From the NCBI GenBank assembly GCA_000320545.1, contig ADNK01000123.1, positions 1-41,920 of the forward strand: DNA of 41,920 nucleotides, read 5' to 3'. The position numbers and the translations under genes were made by a program. This document shows, in pieces, positions 1 to 12,105 of this stretch. Each line of letters starts with the position of its first letter. Position 1 is the stretch's first letter. Below the pieces are notes generated by a model. It saw nothing but the letters and a program-made list of their open reading frames with translations. It did not search any database and had not been told where the DNA came from. The stretch comes from Bigelowiella natans CCMP2755. Its lineage: Eukaryota; Cercozoa; Chlorarachniophyceae.

Positions 1-82
1 TTCTTCCCTCTCATAGTCATGATACGTCCACCAGACGAGAAGGATGTCGTTTACTAACCTAGTATCATTGTCTGGTGAGGTG

Positions 83-361
83 CTATAATCCATGCTTAGG
101 TGGGCCACGGGTGCGGTGGAGTCGCTCTACCTTGGAGCGGATTGGGCCATAGTATCCAGGTGAGGCATCAATATCAGGGTGTGGCAGTCGTAGAAGAGAG
201 GTCTCATGATGAACATGTAGCTTATATGGTATTAAGTCTATGCTAACTTCATCAGGGATAGCCTGACGATGAGAATCCCAGGTACGGTAGCAGTTAGTAA
301 GCGTCTGCTTATATAAGCGCATGTTCTTATGAGCCACGTTGACCATAATGATCTTTTTCAA
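83..361 (-). CDS. possible small protein with LYR-like N-terminus
   Basis: An ATG-initiated open frame of 92 codons. Residues 14-20 read MRLYKQT, which loosely resembles the start of Complex1_LYR proteins (small mitochondrial assembly factors or complex I subunits). The canonical third motif residue is Lys instead of Arg, and I see no further family signature. The rest is mixed-composition sequence without repeats, which is more protein-like than most random frames here. It could be one exon of a gene extending left of the window. I do not claim a function; the LYR idea is weak inference. Confidence 0.25.
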   Translation of the reverse strand: MKKIIMVNVAHKNMRLYKQTLTNCYRTWDSHRQAIPDEVSIDLIPYKLHVHHETSLLRLPHPDIDASPGYYGPIRSKVERLHRTRGPPKHGL

Positions 362-470
362 TCAGGACAGCGTATCAGGACATCGTAATAGGTAAAACCA
401 TGAAAATCATTGTTCCGATAAACATGAATTAACAATAAAGCACAGTCTCTCTCTCTCTCTCTCTCTCCAC

Positions 471-508
<38 letters not shown>

Positions 509-522
509 ATATGTATACACAC

Positions 523-563
<41 letters not shown>

Positions 564-843
564 ATTTTCACATTTGTTGTCAAAAATTCTGCCTCACTCA
601 TTCCCAAAATCGGGGGAGGAGGTGTGAAAGATATCGTTATTGTTTGGTGCATGCTACTTTGTTACCTTTGGACTGGAGATATCATCATGCTGTTTTTGTT
701 TTGGCTCATAAATTAACGCATATGCATATACGCTCTCACTTTCCTTCTCTTTTTGTTTTCAATGATGCGACCCCCCTCGTAGAGAAGACCCCCATTGCAA
801 CGGAAGTAATAAGTTGGTGCGCAATGTTTCCGAAGTTTCTCGC
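362..843. other. upstream region with dinucleotide repeats
   Basis: No exon is recognised with confidence. The stretch holds a CT tract near 448-467, a CA tract near 475-502 and an AT tract near 528-560. The frame that carries the SNF2 ATPase start is open back to about 768, so an additional upstream coding exon or a 5' UTR may lie here. Confidence 0.5.
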
Positions 844-2219
844 ATGATAAAGAGACAAGTTTCAGAGGGATGGCAGGGCCACAGCCGTGCTACAACAACC
901 GAGGAAGCATTGAAGGAGATCTTTCAATCGAATCTGCACTCCTATCAGCTCCGAACCCTTCTGTACGTGTTGTAAAGAGAGAGAAAGAGAAGCATTTAAA
1001 GAGGGGGGGGAATAGAGAGACAGAGAATTAATGTCAAATTTATGGATCGTCACCAGTGGCGCGATTTAGTGTAGCCAGGCAATATAAATGTATGTTGCTA
1101 GCGTGCGTTTCAATGTTACTATATTGTAGATGGGCCCAGAGTATCGAGGCGGAAGTGACTGGAAATATCGTCTACAAAGTACCTGAAACCTTTCTTAAGC
1201 TTCCTGGTCGTGGGGAAGATTCTCCAGTTCTATTCGATTGGTGGAGGAAGGATGTCCGGCTAAGCGCTAGTAGTAGTAGTGGTAGTAGTGGTGGTGGCGG
1301 TACTTATGGCGGGAGGAGCAACAACCTGTTCTTTGGGTTCAAAGGTGGTATCATTGCAAATGAAATGGGGCTGGGAAAGACGCTAACGACTTTATCCCTG
1401 ATCTTGCTAGAGAGGCACAGGCGAATAAAAGCGCAGCAGCAGCAGCAGCAGCAGCAGCAGCACAAGGGGTCAACCCGTAGCAGCACCAGCAGCAGCAGCA
1501 GTAGTAGTAGTAGTGGTGGTAGTAGTAGTAAACAGGTTGAGCTAATTGAGAACCGAATCGCAACCCGATGTAGTTTGATTGTGTGTCCCTCCCATCTGGC
1601 GAAGCAGTGGAGAGATGAGGTTGCCAAGCACCTCAGGGCTGATTATCCCCACAAACCCAAGATCTACCTCGTTACCACTGCGCCCCAATTTTCCAAGCTC
1701 AGCGTTGAGGCTATTCAGAATGCGGACATAATCATCGCTTCTGTTCAGCTCTTGCTGAACTGGAAATACCACGCCATGGCTGGCTGCTCCATCAAGGCCG
1801 ATACAGAGCAGCGAATCGCGGCCTTTGACAACTACATTCGTGGCCCCACCTCTCACATGGGTCTAGGGATGTTCTTCTTCGATCGAATCGTTCTAGACGA
1901 GGGCCATGAGCTATTCTCATCGTCCCATGTTGCCAAGCACAAGACGACGGTTATCAGCGAGTTGATGGCGATAAAATCCAGGACGAGATGGTACCTCACT
2001 GGAACGCCCTTCACGGATACGATGCAGACCCCAAAGGGCGCGCTTCGCTTCATCTCCGCAAACTTTAATGATGAGCCGATCATCGAGGCAGACGATGATG
2101 ATAATGAGGGGGGGGAGAGCAGCATTCTTCTAACCCGGTTGGGGTCATTTCTAGATCATATGCTGTATTCACGCCTATTCTGTCGGTAGGTGTATACTAA
2201 TCATGCCATACTTCTTTGG

Positions 2220-2270
<51 letters not shown>

Positions 2271-4475
2271 CACACACATTTCTGGGTCAATTGCTGGGGC
2301 TCGTGGTAGTGCTGCTGCTGTATTATTCACGACTATAATTCTGTGTTGTAGGTATACCAAACTTAGCGTCAGAGACTGCTATCAAATACCGGACTACAAA
2401 ACCGAAATCGTAAAGTTGGCGATGCATCCCATAGAAAGAGCGATGTAATGAATTAGTAGTGTTAGTAGCTAGTGTAGTAGACGGTTCTCTTCTGTTCAAT
2501 GAGAGATATTATAGCGAAGAGGATTCGATAGTAGGGAAAGATGGTGATGATGATGATGATCTTGGTTAGCTATTATTAGCTAATTTTGCTGCTTCTCAGC
2601 TACATAAACTGCAAACTTCCTAACATTTTATCAACATCCAACAAATATCAGGCACGACTTGGCGGTACTGGAAGGCATGAACGACGACAAGATACGAGAA
2701 GTATGTGGTTGGCGATGCGTTGGAGATACGTTAGCAACAGATCTTCGCTCGAAACTCCGATTAAAGATTAGATCGTTGCGCCGTGATGTGCAGTACTTCG
2801 ATGCGAACGTGAGGAGTACAAGAAAGTCCATAGTGAAACTCAGCACGATTCTTAGCTCTGGTAGTATTTCTAGCTGGAGTTCTTCTGGGCGAGAGCTAAG
2901 AGCTTTAACGGAGGGGGAGAGAAAATTTGCTGAAAAGGAGTGCCGTAGGATGGAGAGGCTGCATGAACGCTCTAAAATGGACCGGGAAGCCATTGTACCC
3001 CGCATTCGGATGCTGATGTCGCTTGCAAAGAGATATATAGTTTCTTATGATGGAGAGTATCGTTATCATTCCACTCGATGGGATCATGATGAGAGATGTT
3101 ATCGATACGCTCTCCGCCTTACAAATGCGAGGCGTCGCATGGAACGCCACCTCTTTGGGACGAGCAGTAGTAAAAAGCTAGAACCTGCCACATTCCTCGA
3201 TTTGTACGTTTTCGCGAGGTCACATATTCACGGCAGCCGTCTCGACTCGTCTGAAGCTTGGGAGGATTATTACTCAGATCCTGAGAATATCCGGGAATTG
3301 AAGGAAGAGCTAGCAAGTGCGGCGGGGGGAGGAGGAGGAGGAGGAGGAGGAGGAGGAGGAGGAGGAGAGTATAAGACAGAGAAGGAGCTGAGGGTATTAG
3401 CCGGCGATGAAACGCACGAAGAAGAACTGATGCGACTGCTAGCACTAAGAAAATACTGCGACCCTTTTAATTTTGCTTTAGGTGAAGATATTGACAGGTA
3501 AAAGTAGTAGTTGTGGTAGTAGTAGTAGTAGTAGTAGTAAGTAGTAGTAGCTGTAGTAAATGGAAGCGATGATGGTTGCTGTCCTGAAAAATAGATACAT
3601 AAATAAAGATAATAGCTGTCGTCGTCGTCACCTCCCATGTCTCCTCCTCCTCCTCCTCCTCCTCCTCCTCCTCCTCCTCCTTCTCCTGCTCTCCTCTCCT
3701 TCTCCTGCTCTCCTCTCCCTTTATTCTTCATTCCGACTGACTGACTGACTGACTGACGATATTTAGGGGTTATTTTCATGCCACAATCACAGATCGGAAG
3801 ATGATCGGAGGTAATCCTGATGATTTTAACACTGGGCATTATTATAGACCGTTTTTCGGTGAGGATTATTACCGACCGATTCTTGAAGGAGGATTAGTGA
3901 GTGAGGAGTTAGATGTGCCCACTGCTGACAAATATACTGTGGGTACATACGAAGATCCAGAGGTTCAGAGTTATCTGAAGAACAGCAACATTGTTGAAGA
4001 GAATGGCTCTAAACTAGCCTATGTGATCGGAAAATTGAAAGAGCTACTAGCTAAACCAGAGTCGAGAATTATCTTATTCTCACAGTGGTCAATGATCTTC
4101 CAGAGATTGGTGGCGTTGCTGCGTAAAAACAGCATTCAGTTTGTCGAATGTAGGGGAAACGTACATATTCGTACGAAGGCGACGGAGAGATTCAATCGCA
4201 GCGACGATTGTAAGGTCATCATGCTATCCCTCGAGAATGCAGCTTCCGGTGCAAATCTTCAGAAAGCTTCTCATGTCATCCTCTTGGATCCTTGTCCAGG
4301 AACAAAAGAAGAGGCTGACGCCGTTGAATCTCAGGCGATTGGAAGGGCTCATCGCCAGGGTCAAGAAAAAAGACTTACTGTGATCCGAATTGTAATGAAA
4401 GATACAATCGAGGAACAGTTGCTTGAGCGAAAAGAAGAAGTCTCAACTTGGAGGGTCGAGAAGATGAGCAATTGA
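844..4475 (+). CDS. SNF2-family DNA-dependent ATPase/helicase
   Basis: A nuclear superfamily 2 ATPase of the SNF2 class, which uses ATP to translocate on DNA and remodel chromatin or DNA-repair substrates. The proposed exons are 844-966, 1140-2185, 2352-2444, 2652-3497 and 3767-4475; phases join exactly and give 938 aa. Visible motifs are the N-terminal LHSYQLRTLL, Walker A NEMGLGKT (about 1357-1380), Walker B as DEGH (about 1895-1906), motif III LTGTP (about 1995-2009), FSQWS (about 4078-4092) and motif VI QAIGRAHRQGQ (about 4333-4365). Gln, Ser and Gly runs near 1269-1530 and a Gly run at 3328-3366 are encoded by trinucleotide repeats. Roughly 280 residues of charged helical sequence separate the two helicase lobes. 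Rad5/SHPRH relatives carry a RING finger in that place, but no C3HC4 pattern is visible here. The start Met is a guess because the frame stays open upstream. Family confidence is high; subfamily is unknown. Confidence 0.85.
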
Positions 4476-5265
4476 TGACGATTATCTTTGATTTAATCGT
4501 AATTCGTTGCATGCGCATAGAAATTAAATTTAAATTGAGTCATCCACGATGATTGCATGGACAAAAGGTCTAATGAATGAATCAGTTCGCACTGTGAATT
4601 CTCATCATACCACTGTTCACCACACCACTCTTCTTTTGCAAAGTCCTGTCGTTTCAAAAGCCGCGCACTTTCCAACTGACTTCACCCCCTTCTCTGAAAT
4701 GTGCTTCCATGCTTTCTTCGATTCTATCATTTTGCACGCATCAATTGCCTAACCCCGGTGCTTTCAGCCCGCGGCACCAATCAAGCAATGAGCATTACTT
4801 CTAGACTCGTGTTATTTGCACATCTAGACATGCATGGGAGTTAGTTATGTGTGCAAGTTACCCAGTTACCCAGACACACTTCATGCTGCAAAATCTGCAA
4901 TGCGAAATAGAAGGCATGCACACAGAAACATCATGTCAAGATGTGCCACATGTAGCGGCGTGCGCGAGGTGCAAATGTTACTTGTTGTCTGAACCGACGT
5001 GCACAAGTATTCATACCCACACATGCGATGACATTTAAACAAATTTAATTGATTCATTACATCCGTCTTACACACATGCACACACTGTGCTCAAGATTGT
5101 GAACGAACATTATAATGGACTTTATGTCTCTTATAATTTTACGCTCATCATCACACCTTAATGTGTCACATTTGCTCAGTAACTAGAGAAGGATGCATGC
5201 GCTATCCACTCACCACATGCATTGTAGCATGGCCTAATTACCTGCTTATACACTACTAGATGGTA
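4476..5265. other. intergenic, convergent 3' ends
   Basis: This stretch lies between the SNF2 ATPase and DPH6 stop codons, so it should hold two facing 3' UTRs. I see no exon. From about 4830 it is rich in short words such as TGCA and CACA, a bias shared with other gene-poor stretches at 19.9-21.0, 25.9-26.6 and 31.9-32.3 kb. Confidence 0.5.
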
Positions 5266-6501
5266 CTACTGCCCCTTAGAAATCATTGAAAATGCATTGA
5301 AGCTTCCAGTTGCATCGTCATCTTCATCTTCATCTTCATCTTCATCTTCATCTTCATCTTCATCTTCCTCCTCCTCCTCCTCCTCCTCCTCCTCAGTATT
5401 GTTAATGATCGGCGTCTTATTTCTATCATCTCTTCCTCCTCGTCCTCGCATGACCCGGCGTAGCCTGCGCAGTCTCTCAACGCGTCTCCTCTCCCCCTCC
5501 TCCTCCTCCTCCTCATCTCCATTTCCGTCTTTTCTCTCTCCACCCTCCTCCTCCTCATCATCATCATCATCATCATAGCCATCTTTATCCACTGGGGAGT
5601 GTTGCCTGACGAACGTAAGATGGACTGACAACAACAGCCCACTCCTTTCGGGAAGGGGGAGCTGGAGGGGGGAGGGTATCGTGGTTAAGGCTTTCGTCGG
5701 AGTCATTCCCTTTATGTTGGTATCCTTCCTCTCGATTGCTGCCGACCCCAGCGCTTCCCGGAGCGCGCCGACTAAATGACCGCACTCGTAATTTGGATGA
5801 TGGAATATTCGAAACGAGAAGACGGAGGGGGATGCTGCACAGCTTCCCTCGCTATGATAGCCGCTGTTACCACTGCCACCATGCCTACTATTACTATTAC
5901 CACTGCTGCTGCTGCTGCGAATAGTTTGGATTATCTGCTTCACGGTCTTCGGCACCAACTGCTTAAGCAATTGATTCGAGCGTTGCCAATCCTCCTCCTC
6001 CTCCTCCTCCTCCTCCTCCTCCTCCTCCTTTTGCTTCTTCAATATCACGTTGCTCATGCTGCCCTGCCTGTCAACGGCAATAGTTGTAAATGATGACACG
6101 TACCTGCCATTGCGCGTCTTGCACACATCGGTCTTGATGCTCCACAACAGCGGTGCCGAGGATGGCGATGATGATGATGACGATGATGGTGATGATGACG
6201 ACTGTGCAAATATCCCCTTATCAACGGCGGTTTGTCGCAGCCTCCACATCATGCCGTTGCTGCTCCCTGTTCGCATCTTCTTGACGAAGTCATTCGTCAC
6301 AGCAATAGCTTGTACCTCAACGCGCCCACCCCTTGGTATCGACGAGACTGGAATATACAACGTCTGGATATGACCCCCCCCCGCTCCTCCACCTCCTTCT
6401 CCTCCCTCCTCCTTGCCTAGGAGTCTCACAATCGCTTTCTTGTACGCGGTCTGAACGGCGCTCAGAGTCATCTTCTGTTGTCGATGCTCCTTGCCATCAC
6501 T

Positions 6502-6538
<37 letters not shown>

Positions 6539-9523
6539 CCGTCGCTACAGCACCAAAAGACGACTAGCGTTACACAGTTGCTAATCTTTGAACCCATAAC
6601 ACGAAGTACCGATTCACAATGCTGAAGACATCGTGACATCTCAAACGCAAGATCCAGCTCCGTCACCAATGTATTCCTACTCCCCCTCTCCCCCCCCCCC
6701 TCCTTCCCTTCCACCTCGCCTTCGTCGTCATCACTGCCGTCGTGTTGTTGTTGGTGGTAGGTCCTCCTCTCCCTGCTTCTTCGCTGCTTCGTGTCGTTAA
6801 TGCCATTGCTGCCCCGAATCATCTTCATCGTGGGGGGATCCAATGCGATTTGGCCGGCAAGAAAGAGCAGCCCTGCCTTCTCCAAGAGGTTGGCTTGAGC
6901 ATAAGGGCCTATGCAAGCTGGCGCCCACTCAGAGATGCTCCTCACGTGCAGCACGCGCCGTCTGCCCTTGCTCGCGCAAACTTCGATTCGAACACGAACC
7001 TTTGGTGGGGGGAGGACGTGGCAGATTTTAGGAAAGTTGGGGAGTTTGTGGCGTTCGTCATCGTTGAAACGGGGGGGGAGAGAGCGAGGAAAAGAAGAAG
7101 AAGGAGGAAAAGGAGGAGGAGGGAAAGGAGGGAGAGAATAGCGAGGACTAATATGGACGAAATGAATATACGGTATTGTACATGTAGACATAATATAAAG
7201 GGGTGAAAAGACAATAAAGTCTCCGCTACGAGGTAATCTTCTTACTCCTTCCGGCAGTGGCATTTGGACGCAGCACCGGGACGGAGCGTCGACGGGAGCC
7301 AAGTGCTTCACATAGGCGCTATTGACGGCCTTTTCACACAAACACACACACACACACACACACAGTAACATCAGGGTAGTTGTTCCAAAGCATAAACAAA
7401 GACAACCCAACATTAACGACGACAACACTAGGACAGACCCAAAAACCATGATATGCGCATGCATGCTTGTTGACACATTGGTATCTTCTCAGTCTTCCCC
7501 CACACCCCACAGCAGCAGCAGCAGCAGGAGCAGCTGATGATGATGATGATGCTGATGATGATACCTTGAAGTCCTTGAGGTCTTGGAGATAAATATGGAC
7601 GTAAAAGACATCACGGATGGAGAACCACTCCCGATTGGTGCTATTGTGCTCGTCATTTCCATCATCATCATCATCATCTTCTCCTTCTTCTTCTTCCGTC
7701 TTCTTCTGCTCCTTCCGGTCGTCGTCGTCGTGTTGTTTCCCCCCTTTCTCGCAGCAACTGTTTCGTGTGCAGAATCGACTCAGCTCCAGCTTCAGTCGTT
7801 GCATCGCCTCGTGCATCAACTCCCCAATATCGTCGGAGGAGGAGGATGATGATGATTGCTTTGATCTCCCCTCACCATGTAAGTATATCACCTAGCCAGA
7901 AGATGATGGTTTATGGGCATCGCACAGGCAATGGAATGATTTAATTCTAGATGTTTACCTCATCAACCCCTACTTCAATTGGCACTTGGGCGCTTGCTCT
8001 GTCGCCCTCGTAACTCTTCGTTCTCTCCTCCTCGTCGTCAACAAGACTCTCTGAGAGAATGAGAGAAAGGATGAACATGTAGGACGCTCAGCCTTTTGTA
8101 CAATAAGAGCTGCATCCTGCCGTCGCGTTTACCTGCCTGATATCTCCTCTTGGTCCTTTTCACGTCGCCCTTCTTCGGCGTCGTGGGACTCTGTCCGTCC
8201 CCTTTAACCACATGTCCTTTTAGCGACGTGCGTTTCTCCCCCCCCCCGCCCTTTGGTATGAGCGAGACATCTTCGATGCGAAGGAGCGCAACGGGGGCTA
8301 TATCAGTGGTAAGATCTCCCACGAGCGTTGACTTGTTGATTTGGATGGTTTTGCGGAAGAATGGACAATCTAGCGTGAGCGTTTCATATTCACCGCCCTC
8401 ACCACACGGATGACACCTATAAAAAAAGGGAACCCAGCAAACAGCCTTAGAGGAAAAGGAGGAGGAGAAGGAGGAGGAGGAGGATGAGGAGCTGACGGCA
8501 TGAAGCACCACAGTTTCACAAACGATGAGGACTCTCTAGAGCACACACCCCATATCTTTGAACTCCCCGGTGAGAAAGGGGTATAAGTCTTTCAGGCTCT
8601 TTCCAAGATGCTTATGAGGATTAAGTCCCATAGAAGCCACTTTAACTAGTACTGCATCGATACCGGCATCAAACACCATTTCTCTCAGCAAATCAGACTG
8701 ATCGCGTTGCCACAGGTACGCCAAGCTGACAAGCCCGAGCCGGTCACATACATTTTCCACACGGTTTCTCTGATAATTAGAGAGAATTGCGCCGGAGCAC
8801 ACGCATTTGATGGACGGCAGTGCCTTAGTGACCTAATATTGTTTGTCATTGTTGTTATTCACAAGATTGGAAGAATAGATTCAAATTCATTGGGTTGTCT
8901 TTAGATAGAGGCGTATTGCCCGCTGCGACATATTTGGCGCGCAACAATAAGACCTCTTCGAGGAGAATATGTAAGTCTTCGACTTCGTCTAGCAAAAGCT
9001 CTCTGCCCTTTTGTTTTTCCGCCAACGAGGAGGCCGAATATTGCAACTGGTGGTTGGAAAGAGAATACGTGTTACCCCCCACAGTGAATTTTTCCGATGG
9101 GAAATTGAAGGACCTGCGTGTTGATCGGCTTGCCCTTTATCTTGCGCTGGAAGAGAGGTACACCGATGGCTTCGGCTATGGTCTATATGGAGGATGTAAA
9201 TGCATGATCTTGAATAACTTCAGCACAGAATTTTGGAAAAAATGATCAAGCACTATACTATAACTTTGATGACCAACACCTTGATGATGCTATGGCCGAC
9301 TGTCTGGTACATGTAGCTGTCAACCTAACGTGGTTGATCGGGATTAACAAGAATTGGATGATGGAGCGGAACGGCTGTATCAAGTCCTAGCTACAACCTC
9401 GTCATGTTCAGTATTCTCAGGGATAAGGTTTGCGATGGCGACGATCCGGTGGCCATACTGCTGGCTCTTCAGAATCGCCATGCAGCTGTCCTTGCCACCA
9501 CTTACAAGCGCGACGGCCTCCAT
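5266..9523 (-). CDS. DPH6: diphthine-ammonia ligase with RidA-like domains
   Basis: DPH6 performs the last step of diphthamide synthesis on elongation factor 2, the ATP-dependent amidation of diphthine in the cytosol. The start is the ATG at 9523, just before the PP-loop motif SGGKDS that binds ATP (residues 8-13). Exons read downwards: 9523-9398, 9324-9280 (DSYMYQTVGH), 9182-9114, 9046-8930 (DEVEDL), 8823-8549 (SGAILSNYQR and AYLWQRDQ), 8416-about 8133 (CGEGGEYETLTLDCP), an exon ending at 7565, 7329-7246, and 6999-5266. The later exons carry YjgF/RidA-like segments, including ACIGPYAQA and LAGQIAL, as in the yeast-type long DPH6. The junction between the exon ending near 8133 and the next one (about 7890-7565) is unresolved; a GC donor at 8137 (CAG|GC) would restore phase. 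The last exon is inflated by Asp, Glu and Ser runs, including an acidic tail at 5308-5393. Confidence 0.88.
5308..5393. repeat. in-frame hexamer/trinucleotide repeat (acidic tail)
   Basis: On the + strand this is a run of TTCATC hexamers followed by CTC triplets. Read on the minus strand it encodes alternating Glu-Asp and then poly-Glu close to the DPH6 C-terminus. The triplet periodicity keeps the DPH6 frame open. Confidence 0.85.
5994..6029. repeat. CTC triplet repeat encoding poly-Glu in DPH6
   Basis: About twelve CTC triplets on the + strand, read as a poly-Glu run in the last DPH6 exon on the minus strand. It is one of several length-variable acidic inserts between the RidA-like core segments. 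Confidence 0.85.
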
Positions 9524-9724
9524 TTCCCAGGAGAGCTCGGATTTCGAAGAAGACGTAAAAACCGGGATTTAGTATAAATCACCGGGATAAAATGATAAAG
9601 AACGGTTGGAGATCAGTTGGAGATTGGTGGAGATATCTAGGATTTCCTCAAGACTCATATTCGCTCGCCTCCCCCTGTCGTTGTGACGTGTCAGGAGGGA
9701 GATATCCACCCGCATACAAGAAAG
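9524..9724. promoter_or_regulatory. shared upstream region of DPH6 and JmjC genes
   Basis: About 200 bases separate the DPH6 start (minus strand) from the proposed JmjC start (plus strand), so both promoters must lie here if the starts are right. I see no clear TATA box or repeated motif. The assignment rests on gene orientation alone. Confidence 0.4.
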
Positions 9725-10431
9725 ATGGCTCGGATGGCCAGGGCCCTAGTGGTCTATTGCCAAGTCATCCTTCCGCTTGCCGCCGCGCCACTCTCCACGG
9801 ACACCTGCATTCTTGAAAGAACGCACAACTCGGTAGTAGTTTTCGTGCTTCGTTTGAGCAGTCGCACTGATCAATTTAGGAAAAATTGATGGTCGATCTT
9901 GTAACCCCCCGCCCCCTTTCTGCGTGTGTGTTTCATACTCAACCCAGTTGGTCAGAGATATGGACTGCTTCAAGGCCAAGAACAAGGCTTTCTACGAAGG
10001 TAACCGCAGGCATTCATCCATCAAGAATACATACGCACACGTATGCTTTCGTTTATAAATTAGACAAGCTGAGAAAGTACGAACCTGGCACTTCTGCAGA
10101 CAAATCCGTCTGTAACGTGCACAGCTGCAACGCCACCAGCTACTCCCTTAGGGAGCAGGTATCGCAACAACAAAAGATAAGTAAATAATGGGGGAGGGAC
10201 AGAGAAGAAAAGGAAGGTAGAGAGGAAAGGAGGGAGCTCACAACAAAGCATATATACATCTCAGGACCCTCAAAAGTATAAGGGCCACCTCGACTACTTC
10301 GGAAAGCAGGTCACTGTAAGAAAATCATCTTCGTTTGCTCACGCGGGCAGGTTTCGATTCATTTTTGTCATTATTACCGACCCCAACTTCTGGTGATAGT
10401 CTACTGCCAAGCTCACTCTCACACACAGATA

Positions 10432-10482
<51 letters not shown>

Positions 10483-10944
10483 GTGTGTGTGTGTGTGTGG
10501 TGTGTCGTCATCATCGTCATCGTCGTTTTAGGGCCAAGTAGATCCTGGGATCGAGGAAGTGGAGGGATGTATGGAGCCAGACGTCTTCCTCAAAGAGTAA
10601 TACTCACTATGTGTATGTGCAGTGTATGTGTATCTCTATGTATAGTGTAAGTTTGAGTATATATATGTGTGTGTGTGTGTGTGTGTCTGCGCGCGCGCAT
10701 GCGTGCTGTGGCGTTATGTGGCGTGATTTATATCATCATCACCAATATCAGTACAAGCACCTCCACAATCATCATCATCATCAGTATTAATGCTCATCAT
10801 CGTCAGATATGTCTATCGGCACAAGCCAGTAGTCATGCGTGGGTGTATGCACATGGATGGCGGTCTTCCTGATAAATGGACGGATGAATACTTCATGAGC
10901 TTTGAGGAAATTCGTGCGTGGAAACCTATCGTAGAAACGGTGAT

Positions 10945-10985
<41 letters not shown>

Positions 10986-12070
10986 GCACAGTAGAGCACA
11001 ATACAACACACACATGCAACCACTATACACAACATACACACGCAACTACTATACACAACACAACACAACACAACACAACGCGCACGCAACCACTACACAT
11101 ACACTGAAGGTATAGTGGTAATCCTGCCTGAACGTTTCCTTATTCGTCCTCTCATTATTACTTCGATTTAATCGTTAATCAGCAAAAGACGATTAGTCGC
11201 AACGACAGGGGTCCGCATGTATTCAACATGACGTTTGAGGAGTTCTTAGGAAGGTATTACAATATAAGACGAGAGAAGAACAAATTAGTAGATGGGGGAA
11301 GGGAGGGCAGGAGAGAGGAAGAGAGAAAGAGAGAGGGAGATAAGATATAGATTGACATAGCTGACAGAAACTTTCACATTATCCCATTTTTCTTCTTCTT
11401 CTTCCTTTTTGTGCACATTTTCCACTTTTCACGACTCTCTTTCTGGCTGGTCTTGTTCTCATCCCCCCCCCCCCCCCCCCTCTCTCCCTCTTACATCTCT
11501 CTCCAGATACCACGACGATCCATACTACGTCATAAATTCTATAGATCCAGAACGTCTCCGGTTTTGTGCGAATCCTTTAGAAAGAAAAAAAAGTTTCATT
11601 TCAATCAACTTCGACTTTCCGAGCTCACATCTATCTATAATTCTTTGAGGGTTTCTGGGGAATATATGGAAAATATAAAAAGTTGTTCTATTTTGAAAGT
11701 CTGTTATGTATGTGTGTGTGTGTGTGTGTGTGCACGCGCATTTAATACGCTATCTGACACCAAGATAACGGTGCATTAGATTGCTTAAAAGACATCATTA
11801 TTCTCTTCCCTGCCACCGTCTCAATTCTCATTATCACAACCTGTTTGTTCGTCTCCACTCTCCTCCTGCAAATCATTATGATTGTTGTCTTCGTAGCCGA
11901 GACTTCAAGATCCCGCGACCGATGCTCTGCGAGCGGACGCTCCGACAGATCGACGACTTTCACATGTGGTTTAGCAGCGGCGCCACTGAGTCCTCGCAGC
12001 ACTTTGATACGCATGATAACCTCCTCGGCATGATCGACGGCAGCAAGCAGGTGCTTGGTGTGAGGAAGTT

Positions 12071-12105
<35 letters not shown>

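Noticed and set aside
644-847. 67-codon plus-strand frame before the SNF2 ATPase
   Set aside because: It is not in the frame that leads into the ATPase, has no motif and ends just as the ATPase frame begins.
3270-3839. 189-codon minus-strand frame opposite the SNF2 ATPase
   Set aside because: It consists mostly of Gly, Pro and Tyr runs that mirror the triplet repeats of the real exon and intron on the other strand.
6742-7206. 154-codon plus-strand frame opposite DPH6
   Set aside because: It is the antisense shadow of the RidA-like exon, whose minus-strand reading carries the recognisable motifs.
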